Positions 46,789 to 57,050 are shown, counted from the first letter of the stretch. The stretch: DNA of 64,000 bases from Gammaproteobacteria bacterium (GCA_030829955.1 JAURNY010000032.1:92487-156486); one strand, 5' to 3'. Notes: generated by a model from the letters alone, not told the origin. Made by a program: numbers and translations.

Positions 46789-46986
46789 ATGCAAGTCACT
46801 CTTAACAGCGAACCATCCCAACTGGATTGCTCAGTTAGTCTGGAAACATTTTTCCAAAAATTATAGTTATATGGAAAACATGCTGATGAACAAAATACTA
46901 ATATTATTCCAAGAAGTGAATATCATGATGTGCTTATTCAGTCTGGCGACAACATTGAAATCAAATAAGCCATAGGCGGAGGTTAA
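46789..46986 (+). pseudogene. thiS: Sulfur-carrier protein ThiS gene with two nonsense codons
   Basis: Read in one frame, 46789-46986 encodes 65 positions of a ThiS protein: QVTLNSEPSQLDCSV at the start, [21 protein letters not shown] in the middle (positions 38-58) and AIGGG just before a final TAA. The frame is unshifted but broken by TAG at 46864-46866 and TAA at 46966-46968. Both are one C-to-T change from Gln codons. ThiS needs its C-terminal Gly-Gly, so early stops should abolish function. The GGC GGA GGT codons also serve as the thiG ribosome-binding site, which may explain why this end is preserved. Confidence 0.85.
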
Positions 46987-46991
46987 TCGAC

Positions 46992-47780
46992 ATGGCTACT
47001 AAAGAAGAACCATTAATAATTGCCGGAAAATCATATACCTCAAGATTATTAGTTGGCACTGGTAAATATAAGGATATAGACGAAACTGCTGAAGCAATCA
47101 TAGCAAGTGGTGCGGAGATCGTCACTGTTGCCTTGCGTAGAACTAATATCGGTCAATATAAGAATGAGCCCAGCCTGCTGGAAGTAATCTCTCCGGATAA
47201 ATACACGATACTGCCTAATACTGCCGGTTGTTATGATATCAACTCTGCTGTCCGAACCTGTCAGTTGGCGCGAGAACTACTAGATGGTCATGATTTGATA
47301 AAACTTGAAGTCCTCGGAGATGAAAAAACACTTTATCCTGATATGCCGGCAACCATGGCAGCTGCAGAGGTATTGGTAAAAGATGGTTTTAAAGTAATGG
47401 TTTATTGTACCGATGATCCGATACTCACTAAACGATTAGAAGAAATGGGTTGTGTCGCAGTCATGCCATTGGCAGCTCCTATAGGTTCCGGCCTTGGGAT
47501 TCGCAACCCATATACAATCCGTACAATAATCGAAAATGCATCAGTTCCAATTATTGTTGATGCAGGTGTTGGTACTGCATCTGATGCCAGTATTGCTATG
47601 GAACTTGGCTGTGATGGCGTATTAATGAATACCGCTATTGCTGAAGCAGGAGATCCGGTTTTGATGGCAAGTGCTATGCGCAAAGCGATTGAAGCCGGGC
47701 GCGAAGCCTTTATTGCTGGCAGAATGCCGAGACGAGCTTATGCAAGTGCTTCATCGCCAGTTGATGGCAAGTTTTTCTAG
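46992..47780 (+). CDS. thiG: Thiazole synthase
   Basis: 262 residues, complete. [20 protein letters not shown], the Schiff-base region [18 protein letters not shown] and the phosphate-binding [25 protein letters not shown] are as in ThiG. It forms the thiazole of thiamine from deoxyxylulose phosphate, dehydroglycine and sulfur carried by ThiS. GGAGG lies 9 bases upstream of the ATG. It sits after the broken thiS reading frame and 5 bases before trmB. Confidence 0.96.
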   Translation: MATKEEPLIIAGKSYTSRLLVGTGKYKDIDETAEAIIASGAEIVTVALRRTNIGQYKNEPSLLEVISPDKYTILPNTAGCYDINSAVRTCQLARELLDGHDLIKLEVLGDEKTLYPDMPATMAAAEVLVKDGFKVMVYCTDDPILTKRLEEMGCVAVMPLAAPIGSGLGIRNPYTIRTIIENASVPIIVDAGVGTASDASIAMELGCDGVLMNTAIAEAGDPVLMASAMRKAIEAGREAFIAGRMPRRAYASASSPVDGKFF

Positions 47781-47785
47781 ATACA

Positions 47786-48472
47786 TTGATAAGCCGAAAA
47801 CCATTACGTGCTATTCGTAGTTTTGTTAGACGTGAGGGGCGGCTAACAGATGCACAGCAATGTGCATTAAATGAGTATTGGTCAAATTATGGTGTCGACT
47901 TTCAGGAAAATGCATTTGATCAAAACAGCTTATTCAAACGGCGTGCGCCTTTAATCATTGACATAGGTGCAGGTACCGGAGACAGTACACTTTATCAGGC
48001 AATACAGTTTCCCAAGAATAACTATCTTGCGATTGAAGTGCATCGTCCCGGTGTAGGCCATCTGTTAAACGAAATTCATAAGGCCCAATTAACTAACATC
48101 AAGGTAATCAATCATGATGTTATTCCCGTTCTGGAGAAACAAATTACCAATCGAAGCATAAGCCAGTTCTTTATCTTTTTCCCTGATCCCTGGCCTAAAA
48201 AACGACATCATAAGCGTCGACTGATAAATGCTTATTTAATTAATCTCTTGAAACAAAAACTAACGCGACATGGTCGTATACATATTGCGACAGACTGGGC
48301 AGATTATGCAGATCATATTAGTGAGGTATTTAAGCAGGATAATGATTTAGTCAATCTGGCTGGTCAGAATAATTTTTCACCCAGACCAAACTGGCGGATA
48401 GAAACACGCTATGAAAAACGCGGTCAGCGACTATCTCATGAAATATATGATTTTTGTTTTACTCTCAGGTAA
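47786..48472 (+). CDS. trmB: tRNA (guanine-N7-)-methyltransferase
   Basis: 228 residues. SAM-binding DIGAGTGDSTL, the IEVHRPGVGHLL segment and the catalytic FFPDPWPKKRHHKRRL motif identify TrmB, which makes m7G46 in tRNA. The start is TTG. It follows thiG by 5 bases and overlaps the convergent HAD gene by 8 bases. Confidence 0.96.
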   Translation: MISRKPLRAIRSFVRREGRLTDAQQCALNEYWSNYGVDFQENAFDQNSLFKRRAPLIIDIGAGTGDSTLYQAIQFPKNNYLAIEVHRPGVGHLLNEIHKAQLTNIKVINHDVIPVLEKQITNRSISQFFIFFPDPWPKKRHHKRRLINAYLINLLKQKLTRHGRIHIATDWADYADHISEVFKQDNDLVNLAGQNNFSPRPNWRIETRYEKRGQRLSHEIYDFCFTLR

Positions 48473-49124
48473 ATAAATCTGCAAAGGAATGAATGGCATA
48501 AAATTCCATTGTATCCTGTGCGTCTATCTGACTATCCGGCTTGGCAATCGCCAGACAATGTTCAATACCATACTGTTTCGCGGAGCGAAGCACAGTTAAA
48601 TTATCATCAATTAATAATGCTCGTTCTTTGCAAAAAGAAATTCTGTCATTGAGTTTATGCCAAAACTCCTGTTCTTCTTTTGCATAGCCAATATCATGTG
48701 AACTAATGATGTGATCAAAATAACTATCAATTCCAGTAATTTCCATCTTTAATCCAACAAGCTTTTGGTATGCATTTGTTACCAAAACCACATTCAAGTC
48801 CTTTGCCGCCAGATGCTGCAGAAAAGACTCTGCGTATGGCCGCATTTTTATAAGATGTTCTGCATGAGAATTAAGTGCAAACACATCGAAACCAAGTCTA
48901 TCTGTCCAATAATCAAGACAATACCAGGGTAACTTTCCTTTCTCTTTCTCATACCAATCCATCAGTTGCTGCAAGGCCTGTGTCGCAGTTATGCCCTGCA
49001 ATTCACCCCAGTGCTTTGGCAATAATACTTGCCAAAAATAATTATCGAAATACAAATCCAGCAGCGTGCCATCCATGTCCAGCAAGACGGTATCTATATT
49101 GTTCCATTCAAAGGTAGCTGTCAT
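48465..49124 (-). CDS. yrfG: HAD-family GMP/IMP nucleotidase (YrfG-like)
   Basis: 219 residues. HAD motif I is DMDGTLLDL, motif II VTNA, and motif III/IV LLIDDNL. The sequence resembles YrfG, a purine nucleotide 5'-nucleotidase. It is convergent with trmB and divergent from cysQ across 56 bases. In many relatives yrfG lies near nudE and cysQ; nudE is not seen here. Confidence 0.88.
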   Translation of the reverse strand: MTATFEWNNIDTVLLDMDGTLLDLYFDNYFWQVLLPKHWGELQGITATQALQQLMDWYEKEKGKLPWYCLDYWTDRLGFDVFALNSHAEHLIKMRPYAESFLQHLAAKDLNVVLVTNAYQKLVGLKMEITGIDSYFDHIISSHDIGYAKEEQEFWHKLNDRISFCKERALLIDDNLTVLRSAKQYGIEHCLAIAKPDSQIDAQDTMEFYAIHSFADLFT

Positions 49125-49180
49125 AACTCTCTCTGGAGAGGTAGAATAAAATTATTATCAAGCATACACGATTAAGGCTT

Positions 49181-49993
49181 ATGTCGCTTATACAAGCATC
49201 ACAACTTGAAATATTAAAAAAAGAAGTTTTATCAATTGCACAGGAAGCCGGTGAGAAAATACTCCGGATCTATGAAACAGGTTTTGATATCGAACGCAAA
49301 AATGATAATTCACCATTAACAAATGCTGATATGGCTGCACATAAGCATATTTGTGCTCGCCTGAAATCGTTAACCCCGAAAATACCTATTTTATCAGAGG
49401 AATCGTCACATATTCCCTACGAGGAAAGACAACAATGGCAACAATATTGGCTGGTCGACCCACTGGATGGAACACGTGAATTTATAAAACGTAATGGCGA
49501 ATTTTCAGTCAACATTGCCTTGATTGAAAAAAACCGATCAATACTTGGTGTTATTTATATCCCAGTTTCCGGTGAAGCCTACACTGCTGCATCTGGTATT
49601 GGTGCAACTAAAATCGATAGCGATGGTAATGAACTTGTTATTAATGTTGTTAAAACAAAACCGGATAACATCACTATTGCCGGAAGTCGCTCTCATGGTA
49701 ATGAACGTTTACAGAACTTTATCACCAATTTGCCAGACGACTCGGAAGTATTATCTATTGGCAGTTCTTTAAAATTTTGTCTGGTAGCTGAAGGAAAAGC
49801 TGATATATATCCGCGCTTCGGCCCTACGTCGGAATGGGACAGTGGAGCTGCACAATGCATTGTTGAAGAGGCAGGGGGTATTGTCGTAGATACAGGTTTT
49901 AATTCGCTACGTTATAATACCAAGGCTTCTTTGTTAAATCCGCCATTCCTGGTTATTGCAGATCGTGAATTTAATTGGCAACAATATCTTTAA
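49181..49993 (+). CDS. cysQ: 3'(2'),5'-bisphosphate nucleotidase CysQ
   Basis: 270 residues. The lithium-sensitive phosphatase motifs are complete: LSEESSH, WLVDPLDGTREFIK and WDSGAAQCIVEEAGG. It removes 3'-phosphoadenosine 5'-phosphate, a by-product of sulfate assimilation. Convergent with the MscS-like gene. Confidence 0.94.
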   Translation: MSLIQASQLEILKKEVLSIAQEAGEKILRIYETGFDIERKNDNSPLTNADMAAHKHICARLKSLTPKIPILSEESSHIPYEERQQWQQYWLVDPLDGTREFIKRNGEFSVNIALIEKNRSILGVIYIPVSGEAYTAASGIGATKIDSDGNELVINVVKTKPDNITIAGSRSHGNERLQNFITNLPDDSEVLSIGSSLKFCLVAEGKADIYPRFGPTSEWDSGAAQCIVEEAGGIVVDTGFNSLRYNTKASLLNPPFLVIADREFNWQQYL

Positions 49994-49998
49994 TTTAA

Positions 49999-50571
49999 TC
50001 AAATTTTCTCGTCAAAATTTTCTTTCATTGAGACTTTAAGTACCTCGGTTTTCTCTCCACTGTGGCAAATAATAATTCGCTGGAAAAATATATTATTTGG
50101 CACCCTTATCAGAGTATGACCAGAACCATTCGTCTCTGACTTTAATGTTGTATAAAAAAGATTAAGCCCAATCACTTTACCTTTCACCCCAACTTCTTTA
50201 TCGGGTTCTCTTATTTCTATCGTGTCACCAAAATTAAATGGTGGGAAGATAAGTAATAGAAAGGAACAGGATACATTACTCAACACACTCCAGACGCCAA
50301 CAAAACCAATAGCGACCAGCATTAAGACACCTGACAAAGACGTCAGTATTACTGTTAAAGATATACCAACTTGTCTGCATATTAACAAGACAATAGCAAC
50401 AATAATGAACCACTTAATAAGTCCTCTGACCGGAATTAAAATGGCTTCACTTAATTGTATGTTCTTTTGATACGCTAATAATGTGCGTTGTATAAAATAG
50501 TTTGAAAAATAACCAATAGCGATAATAATGATTATCTCAATGAATAACATTAAGTACTTTACTTCTTCCAT
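49999..50571 (-). CDS. Short MscS-family channel protein
   Basis: 190 residues. Three membrane segments (about 4-26, 45-70, 75-105) lead into the beta domain with PPFNFGDTIEI and LIRVPNNIFF. The C-terminal alpha/beta domain found in typical MscS (286 residues) is almost absent, so it is a short form. It ends a four-gene cluster with the AstE-like, RimK and retropepsin genes, about 20 bases after the AstE-like gene. Confidence 0.85.
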   Translation of the reverse strand: MEEVKYLMLFIEIIIIIAIGYFSNYFIQRTLLAYQKNIQLSEAILIPVRGLIKWFIIVAIVLLICRQVGISLTVILTSLSGVLMLVAIGFVGVWSVLSNVSCSFLLLIFPPFNFGDTIEIREPDKEVGVKGKVIGLNLFYTTLKSETNGSGHTLIRVPNNIFFQRIIICHSGEKTEVLKVSMKENFDEKI

Positions 50572-50590
50572 AACTGATATTAACTCTTTA

Positions 50591-51637
50591 CTAAATAATA
50601 GGTGGTTCAGCCGGCTTACGATTATCCGTCGACGGATCTATTTCATTATTAAATTCTTCAATTTTATCTACAATTTTTTCACTTGGTTTAAAAGAGGCAA
50701 TATGAAATAACGCTTCACCTTCATTAACAAGAGGAATATTCGTCCGACCAACAATAATTCCATTTATATTAGCTAACACTTGCTCTTCATTTTCGCCAAA
50801 AGGATCTGAGACAACACCCAATACATCCTGTTTATTAACCTTGGAACCCAAACTGACCAGCGATCTTAAAATACCACTCTGTGGTGCCCTGACCCAGGTA
50901 CTGGATTTTGCTACCAGCGGTTCAATTTGAAAACGCGATGTTTTAAGTTTCGGCAACATGCCGATTTCACGCATTACGGAAATAATTCCTTTGACGCCAG
51001 CACGAATTGAACCTTCATCAAAACGTAATGCCTCACCAGCCTCATATACGATAACAGGTATATTCATTTTATTAACTGCCTGTCTTAATGATCCCTCAAC
51101 AAGAGCAGTATTAATAATGACCGGTGAATAAAAAGCTCTGGCCATTTTCTCGGTTTCCTTGTCTTTTAGAAAAGCCCTAATTTGTGGCAGATTGTCCCTG
51201 TGTATGGCTGCCGTATGCAGATCAATACCGTGTGTACACTTATGTACTATTTCTTTTAAAAACAGATTAGCTAAACGTGCTGCCATTGAGCCCTTTTCTG
51301 ATCCAGGAAAAGATCGATTAAGATCTCGACGATCAGGCAAATAACGACTTTGATTTATAAAACCGAACAGATTAACAACAGGTACTGCAATTATAGTACC
51401 TTTTAACCGATTCAATACCTTGGAGTTCAAGACGCGACGAATAATTTCAACACCATTTATCTCATCACCATGTATTGCTGCCGAGATAAATAATATCGGC
51501 CCATCAGTTTTACTATGTATGACATGCACCGGCAAACCAATCTCGGTACGGGTATACAAGGCAGGTAAAGGTAAATCAAATATCTTTTTTTGACCTGATT
51601 TAATTACAACATCACCGATAATAATTGGCGCGCGCAT
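50591..51637 (-). CDS. Succinylglutamate desuccinylase/aspartoacylase family zinc carboxypeptidase
   Basis: 348 residues. The M14-like zinc ligands are in AIHGDEINGVE (His and Glu) and GIDLHTAAIHR (His), and the C-terminus (about 255-320) is a biotinyl-lipoyl-like beta domain. Members hydrolyse N-acyl amino acids or, in this context, perhaps poly-glutamate or a related peptide product. It is 3 bases after rimK and likely in the same operon. Confidence 0.88.
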   Translation of the reverse strand: MRAPIIIGDVVIKSGQKKIFDLPLPALYTRTEIGLPVHVIHSKTDGPILFISAAIHGDEINGVEIIRRVLNSKVLNRLKGTIIAVPVVNLFGFINQSRYLPDRRDLNRSFPGSEKGSMAARLANLFLKEIVHKCTHGIDLHTAAIHRDNLPQIRAFLKDKETEKMARAFYSPVIINTALVEGSLRQAVNKMNIPVIVYEAGEALRFDEGSIRAGVKGIISVMREIGMLPKLKTSRFQIEPLVAKSSTWVRAPQSGILRSLVSLGSKVNKQDVLGVVSDPFGENEEQVLANINGIIVGRTNIPLVNEGEALFHIASFKPSEKIVDKIEEFNNEIDPSTDNRKPAEPPII

Positions 51638-51640
51638 TAA

Positions 51641-52546
51641 TTAGTGTGCTCCCTTAGTGCGAGTTCTTCCTTTCCTAGCGTTCATTTCAATAAACTTGAT
51701 TATCATCCCGGCAATATCTTTACCTGTCGCGTTTTCAATACCCTCTAAACCCGGAGAAGAATTTACTTCCATGACCACCGGGCCATTATTGGAACGAAGA
51801 ATATCAACACCGCAAACATTAAGTCCCATTGTATTTGCAGCCTTTACCGCTGTCTTTCTTTCCTCGGGTGTTATCTTGATCAATGATGCTGACCCACCGC
51901 GATGCAAATTCGAACGAAATTCACCTTCAGCGCCCTGACGCTTCATAGCGGCAACAACCTTCTCACCAACAACTAGACAGCGTATGTCAGCTCCTCCTGA
52001 TTCCTTGATAAATTCCTGCACCAAAACGCTGGCATTTAGTCCAAGAAAAGATTCAATTACACTTTCAGCTGCCTTCTGTGTTTCAGCAAGCACAACACCA
52101 ATGCCCTGTGTTCCTTGTAATAATTTAATTACCAGCGGACTACCACCCACCATCTTAATCAAGTCCTTAATATCATCAGGCTTGTTGGCAAAACCGGTAA
52201 TCGGCATACCAATACCTTTACGTGATAAAAGTTGCATAGCGCGTAATTTGTCACGGGAACGGGAAATAGCAACTGATTCGTTTAATGGATACACACCCAT
52301 CATCTCAAATTGACGCAATACTGCCGTACCGTAAAAAGTAACCGATGCACCGATACGAGGTATAACAGCATCGATATCATCAATATTCTCACCCTTATAA
52401 TGTATTGAAGGCGCACTTGATGTGATATTCATATAACAACGTAATACATCGAGAATTTTAACTTCATGCCCTCTTTCTTCGGCAGCTTCAATAAGCCGCT
52501 TGGTCGAGTAAAGTTTCGCGTTTCTTGAAAGTACTGCGATCTTCAA
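51641..52546 (-). CDS. rimK: RimK-family ATP-grasp glutamate ligase
   Basis: 301 residues. ATP-grasp fold with [11 protein letters not shown] and the Mg-binding [14 protein letters not shown]. RimK adds Glu residues to the C-terminus of ribosomal protein S6 and can make poly-alpha-Glu. It sits between the RimB-like protease gene (5 bases) and the AstE-like gene (3 bases), the expected neighbourhood for RimK. Length matches E. coli RimK (300). Confidence 0.93.
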   Translation of the reverse strand: MKIAVLSRNAKLYSTKRLIEAAEERGHEVKILDVLRCYMNITSSAPSIHYKGENIDDIDAVIPRIGASVTFYGTAVLRQFEMMGVYPLNESVAISRSRDKLRAMQLLSRKGIGMPITGFANKPDDIKDLIKMVGGSPLVIKLLQGTQGIGVVLAETQKAAESVIESFLGLNASVLVQEFIKESGGADIRCLVVGEKVVAAMKRQGAEGEFRSNLHRGGSASLIKITPEERKTAVKAANTMGLNVCGVDILRSNNGPVVMEVNSSPGLEGIENATGKDIAGMIIKFIEMNARKGRTRTKGAH

Positions 52547-52551
52547 TGGAA

Positions 52552-53019
52552 TTACTCCCCATCATGGTGATTGGTGCGTATCTTTAATGGACTAAACTTT
52601 TTACCGGTCAGATAAGCTTTAGCCGGATTGACAAAAAAATTACCTGCTATAAGCGCAGTTCTGCCAAGCAACATCCTGAATAACATGTCCTCCCGATTAG
52701 TTAATGTGAGTTCAATGGGATAGTGATGCTCAGCTATGCGTAATGTCGTTTCAATGACAAAGCGCTCTTCTTCATGTCCACCAGAGTCTCTAACTATACG
52801 TTTATCTTTTACCGGCATCTCCTGCTCAATTATATGATTTTTATCATCCTGAAAAGGGTGAACAAGGAAACGGATATATTCCTGATTATTTTTTTGAAAG
52901 GACTCGACACTAAAGGTATGCAGAACTGAGGTACGAGCACCGGTATCAACTTTTGCCTTGATAGAAGGTAACGCAAGATCAGGTAATGAGACCCACTCTT
53001 TCCAACCGACAGTTTTCAT
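52552..53019 (-). CDS. rimB: RimK-associated retropepsin-like protease (RimB-like)
   Basis: 155 residues. The aspartic-protease motif [12 protein letters not shown] and the flanking [13 protein letters not shown] define the family once called ATP-dependent zinc protease (DUF785), linked to RimK. It presumably trims glutamate tails added by RimK. First gene of the cluster. A CACTAT-TGAT-ATAGTG hairpin lies 17 bases upstream of the ATG. Confidence 0.88.
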   Translation of the reverse strand: MKTVGWKEWVSLPDLALPSIKAKVDTGARTSVLHTFSVESFQKNNQEYIRFLVHPFQDDKNHIIEQEMPVKDKRIVRDSGGHEEERFVIETTLRIAEHHYPIELTLTNREDMLFRMLLGRTALIAGNFFVNPAKAYLTGKKFSPLKIRTNHHDGE

Positions 53020-53157
53020 GTAAAAAACACCCGTTCACTATTGATATAGTGTTGATCTTGCGTGTCAGAACAAAGGCTGTAAAACAGGTGATTTAAAACA
53101 AATATACAAAATATCAATATTAATTGGCTATTTTAAAAACTGTTTAATCAGGAAATA

Positions 53158-53352
53158 CTAGTCAAAAATATTCCTGTCCAGCTTTTCACCCAGTTCATGT
53201 TCCAGCATTCTCAATTCACGCTGAATTTCAATATCACGCCACTTTTGCTTAAGAGAGATTAGCTTTTGATCAGGGGCTTCTGCTTCCCCGTAATCATTTT
53301 CATCTTCATCAGCATCGATGTCATCATCATCCAGATCGTCTTTACTTGCCAT
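53158..53352 (-). CDS. Small acidic hypothetical protein (64 aa)
   Basis: 64 residues: a strongly acidic N-terminal half (Asp/Glu runs) and a charged helical C-terminal half, KQKWRDIEIQRELRMLEHELGEKLDRN. The layout resembles small helical proteins found alone in gammaproteobacteria, but I do not name a family. Isolated on both sides by about 100-140 bases. Confidence 0.6.
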   Translation of the reverse strand: MASKDDLDDDDIDADEDENDYGEAEAPDQKLISLKQKWRDIEIQRELRMLEHELGEKLDRNIFD

Positions 53353-53450
53353 CTATGAATTTACCAACTGATAAAAATGAATATATAATCAAAATTGTTT
53401 TTGATGGCAATAAAAATTTAACGACTTTTGCAAATTTTTTGATCAGTCGG

Positions 53451-56180
53451 CTATTTACGCTTCCCCACCATCTCGGCTAGGCGCTCACCAAGGATATAGC
53501 TAATATTGAAATTAAGCTTGGCAACAATTTTTGGAAAGAACTTCAGGTCTTGTTTCATACGCTCATAATTAAACCTTAAAACGGTAACTTCTTCAGTCGC
53601 CACAACATTAGCAACCCGCTCAGCCTCTCGGATGTAACCGATCTCACCAAAGGTTTGCCCAGGTAATAATTCCGCCAGTTTTTTAGACTCGCCGGCGTCT
53701 TCACGAACTACGTCCACCTTGCCGGTAAGTATTAAATACATATCCCGGCCTATAGTATCTTGTTTAACTAATAATGAACCCTTAGCAAACTCATGGAATT
53801 CAGAGATCAATATCGCCTTACGACGCTGATACTCATTCATATTTTTAAACAACGGACTCTCTACCAACACATCACAATTCACTGGCATAGCATAGATCTG
53901 ATACAAACCAACCAATCTTATTCGCGCCATAATAATAGGGGTAATTAACAGGTTAGCAAAGATTGAAAACAGCATGGTTAATGCCGCTAATGCACCAAAC
54001 TGGGCAATGATGGTGAAATTAGACAATAACAGGATGCCAAAACCCAAAGCCAGTGCAATACTTGAGATGATTAATGGTGTCGCTTCTTCTTTAACTGCTG
54101 TATTTACTGCGCCAACAAAATCTGAAGTATAACGACAAAGTTCATTATATCTTGCTAATAAATGTATCGTTCCATCCACAGCAATACCAATAGCAATCAC
54201 TGCCACCATCGCCGTACCCGGGTTTAAAGGAATATCAAACAAACCCATAACACCAAACATCATCGCTATCGGAATTATTGCCGGCACCAATGCAATCAAA
54301 CCACCCTTGATTGAAGTAAACATAATCGACATGACAATAAAGATTAACATCAGCAAAAGTGCCAGAGCTTTTATCTGAGCCACCATCAAATCTTCTGCAG
54401 CATTATTAACCATCAGATTCTCGCCGACGATAAAATATTTCATTTCCGATGCAACAATATCATTTACAACCTGATCGAGTTCTTCAATATATTTATTCAG
54501 TATGTGTGAATCACTGATATTATGACGCACCACAATATTGGCGCGCTTCAAGTCGTGACTTATATAACTATCCAGATCACTTCGATGAAAAAACATTAAA
54601 TACTGAGCTACCAATTCGCGTGTCTGTGGAATGTAATGTTTCAGCACTTCTCCACTGTGAAATTCACGATTAATAAACTTCAAATGATCCGCAATAGACA
54701 GACTACGATCATATACTCCCTGTTTATCCAGAAACTCCTGAATCTTATTCAGCTTTTCAATATTAGCAGGCTGAAGAAATGCATTAATTTGATTGGACTC
54801 CAGTGTAATAAAAAACAAACGTACACCGGCCAAATCATCATGAATTTTCTGTGTGTCCTGTATCAAGGGTCTATCCTGTGGAAAGTAGGATAAAGGATCG
54901 TTGGTTACATAGAGCCGCGATGCCTGATAGATAAAAAACATACATAACATCGCCGTCAACACGAGTGTTGATAATGGAAAGTGAGATTGTGAATAACGAA
55001 ATAGTCGCATAATGCGGTCAGGCAAACTATTCGTCTCCACACTCTTTACCGGTGTGTCATTCATATCCTGGCCAAAATAAGAGAGCATCATCGGCATTAA
55101 TAAAATGGTGATTAAACCATTCATTAGGATTGCTGAACTGGCGGCAATGGAAAAATGCTGAATAAGTTTAATATCACTAAACAGATTACTGGCAAAACCC
55201 ATGGTAGTAGTGAACACGGTGAGTATTAACGGCAAACCTATATGTTTTGCCATATATTTCACGGCCTGTTCACGTTTCTGCCCTCTATTGACATCCAAAC
55301 CTCTTAAATACGCAGCCATCATATGTGTATCTTCAGTAGAGCCAATAACAATTATCAACGAGGGAATCATGGCACTCAGAATATTGAGCGGTATACCCAA
55401 CCATCCCAGCAAACCAAATATCCAGATAATAGTGATTATTGATGTGAGTAACGGAATAAATGCCGATAACCAACTACGCATAAACATCATGATGGAGACG
55501 ATTAATATCAAGGCTGAAAGTGGACCCAGATAGATAAAATCTTCATAAAGGCCTTGCTTTAACTCGGCATTAATCCTCGGTGGACCTACCTGCACAAGAT
55601 GTTCAAATTCACTCCTGATTGGAGTCAAAGCAGCATCAAATGCCTGATTGATCTCTGAGCTAGACTCATTGTTAGTATCTTCATTATTAACCGAGACGAT
55701 CATGGCAGTAACATTGCCTTCATCAGAGAAAAAATTACCCAGATAAAGCGGGTTAGATAAGGCTGTTAATTTAGCGTCGTCAGCTTCTGCCTGTTCTGTC
55801 GGAGCTTCTCTTAATACCGGACGCGATATAATCTTTCCTGCTTCACCCTTTACCGTGTGCAATGAAAACAAACTATCTACTCGTGTAATTCCTGGAATAT
55901 TTTCCAGTTTTTCATGAAGTTGCTCGAGTAAAGCCAACTTGCCTGGTGTCCATAAGTTTTTATCACGAATATAGATAATAGTTTTATTATCGGTACCAAA
56001 CTCCCCCATTATTTGTTGATATGCCAGTCTTGCAGGTTCTTCATCGGGTATCAGGCTATCAATGCTCGTATCAATCTGTAGAAATTGTAGACCTCGCATG
56101 GCGAACAATGTAATAACAAATAGGAAAATAAAAACGGGAAGACGTTTTTTATAACCTAGCATGTACAGGCTGGTAATCAT
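53451..56180 (-). CDS. MMPL/RND-superfamily exporter with C-terminal cyclic-nucleotide-binding domain
   Basis: 909 residues. A first membrane helix (about 13-30), a large periplasmic domain and a cluster of five to six helices (about 215-370), then a second such half (about 400-760). Residues about 770-895 form a Crp/cAMP-type CNB domain with SLLVKQDTIGRDMYLILTGK and PGQTFGEIGYIREAER. The CNB fusion suggests gating or regulation by a cyclic nucleotide or other ligand from the cytoplasm. It follows the LolA-like gene with a 4-base overlap, and pqiABC precedes both. Confidence 0.88.
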   Translation of the reverse strand: MITSLYMLGYKKRLPVFIFLFVITLFAMRGLQFLQIDTSIDSLIPDEEPARLAYQQIMGEFGTDNKTIIYIRDKNLWTPGKLALLEQLHEKLENIPGITRVDSLFSLHTVKGEAGKIISRPVLREAPTEQAEADDAKLTALSNPLYLGNFFSDEGNVTAMIVSVNNEDTNNESSSEINQAFDAALTPIRSEFEHLVQVGPPRINAELKQGLYEDFIYLGPLSALILIVSIMMFMRSWLSAFIPLLTSIITIIWIFGLLGWLGIPLNILSAMIPSLIIVIGSTEDTHMMAAYLRGLDVNRGQKREQAVKYMAKHIGLPLILTVFTTTMGFASNLFSDIKLIQHFSIAASSAILMNGLITILLMPMMLSYFGQDMNDTPVKSVETNSLPDRIMRLFRYSQSHFPLSTLVLTAMLCMFFIYQASRLYVTNDPLSYFPQDRPLIQDTQKIHDDLAGVRLFFITLESNQINAFLQPANIEKLNKIQEFLDKQGVYDRSLSIADHLKFINREFHSGEVLKHYIPQTRELVAQYLMFFHRSDLDSYISHDLKRANIVVRHNISDSHILNKYIEELDQVVNDIVASEMKYFIVGENLMVNNAAEDLMVAQIKALALLLMLIFIVMSIMFTSIKGGLIALVPAIIPIAMMFGVMGLFDIPLNPGTAMVAVIAIGIAVDGTIHLLARYNELCRYTSDFVGAVNTAVKEEATPLIISSIALALGFGILLLSNFTIIAQFGALAALTMLFSIFANLLITPIIMARIRLVGLYQIYAMPVNCDVLVESPLFKNMNEYQRRKAILISEFHEFAKGSLLVKQDTIGRDMYLILTGKVDVVREDAGESKKLAELLPGQTFGEIGYIREAERVANVVATEEVTVLRFNYERMKQDLKFFPKIVAKLNFNISYILGERLAEMVGKRK

Positions 56181-57046
56181 TCTGAAATCACCTCCCCAAA
56201 AAGATTGATCACCTGTTCTTCTTCTGTAACTTTAGGTTCTATGTGTGGATATGTTTCAAACAACCATTCAGGCTTAAATACTTCAGCTGGCACATAGTCC
56301 TTTGAAAAGACACGATGTGAAATCTTGATTAAGGATTGATGTTGCTCTTTTTTATCTTCCATCAGAATCATATTGGCCCGCCACTTATCACCATAAACGG
56401 GTTTTAAATCATGCTGACTCTGAATACGGGATATGCGACCGGCTTTATCAAAATGGTAAGTTAATGTAATAAATAGATTATCGCGTTGAATAAAGTGGCG
56501 TCTTAATGGTGATGGATGAACACCCTCTTTTTTAAATACATTGACAACATAATGCAGTTTTCCTTTTATCAGTTTGTCTTGTTGTCGTTCATAAAAATAA
56601 TCCGACAGATTTTCACCGGTGAGATTTTCAACTGAAAAGTCGGTGCCAAGAAAGTTATCCTCATTTGCACCACCGAGGCTTTCAAATAATTGTTCACCAT
56701 AGGCCGGCAAATAAAGTTGTTTGATTATATTTCCTGCTTCATCCCGTTTTGCCAATACAGCGACACCGCGAACTTCTTCAGGATGCTCAAACAATAATAA
56801 AAACTTAACAGTGCCATCTTCTTCTGCACGACTATAACGTTTTGCACGTCGTGTATCCCTCTTGCCAGTCTTGTCTTGTAATATGATTGACTGTTCTTCA
56901 TAAACATATGGAAATTGTTCGTGACGGGAATAAACCTCCTGCATAATTTGTTTGCCACTTGCCGCATCATCAATATTAGCAAATGCAATCTGCGCACATA
57001 AAAAACCAAGCAAAATTATGTTGATTTGATAAGTGAACCATCGCAT
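56177..57046 (-). CDS. LolA-like outer-membrane lipoprotein-sorting family protein
   Basis: 289 residues. A signal peptide (about 1-23) precedes a beta-rich domain typical of the outer-membrane lipoprotein-sorting protein family (LolA-like half barrel), with segments such as LPAYGEQLFESLGGANEDNF and FLGTDFSVENLTG. These genes commonly lie beside MMPL transporters and are thought to accept the exported lipid. It overlaps the MMPL gene by 4 bases and follows the PqiC-like gene by 4 bases. Confidence 0.85.
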   Translation of the reverse strand: MRWFTYQINIILLGFLCAQIAFANIDDAASGKQIMQEVYSRHEQFPYVYEEQSIILQDKTGKRDTRRAKRYSRAEEDGTVKFLLLFEHPEEVRGVAVLAKRDEAGNIIKQLYLPAYGEQLFESLGGANEDNFLGTDFSVENLTGENLSDYFYERQQDKLIKGKLHYVVNVFKKEGVHPSPLRRHFIQRDNLFITLTYHFDKAGRISRIQSQHDLKPVYGDKWRANMILMEDKKEQHQSLIKISHRVFSKDYVPAEVFKPEWLFETYPHIEPKVTEEEQVINLFGEVISE

Positions 57047-57050
57047 AAAT

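Noticed and set aside
46864..46968. Genome-wide reassignment of TAG and TAA to glutamine
   Set aside because: Both codons end ordinary genes at their expected lengths in this window (for example thiG with TAG and priA with TAA), so the thiS stops are local.
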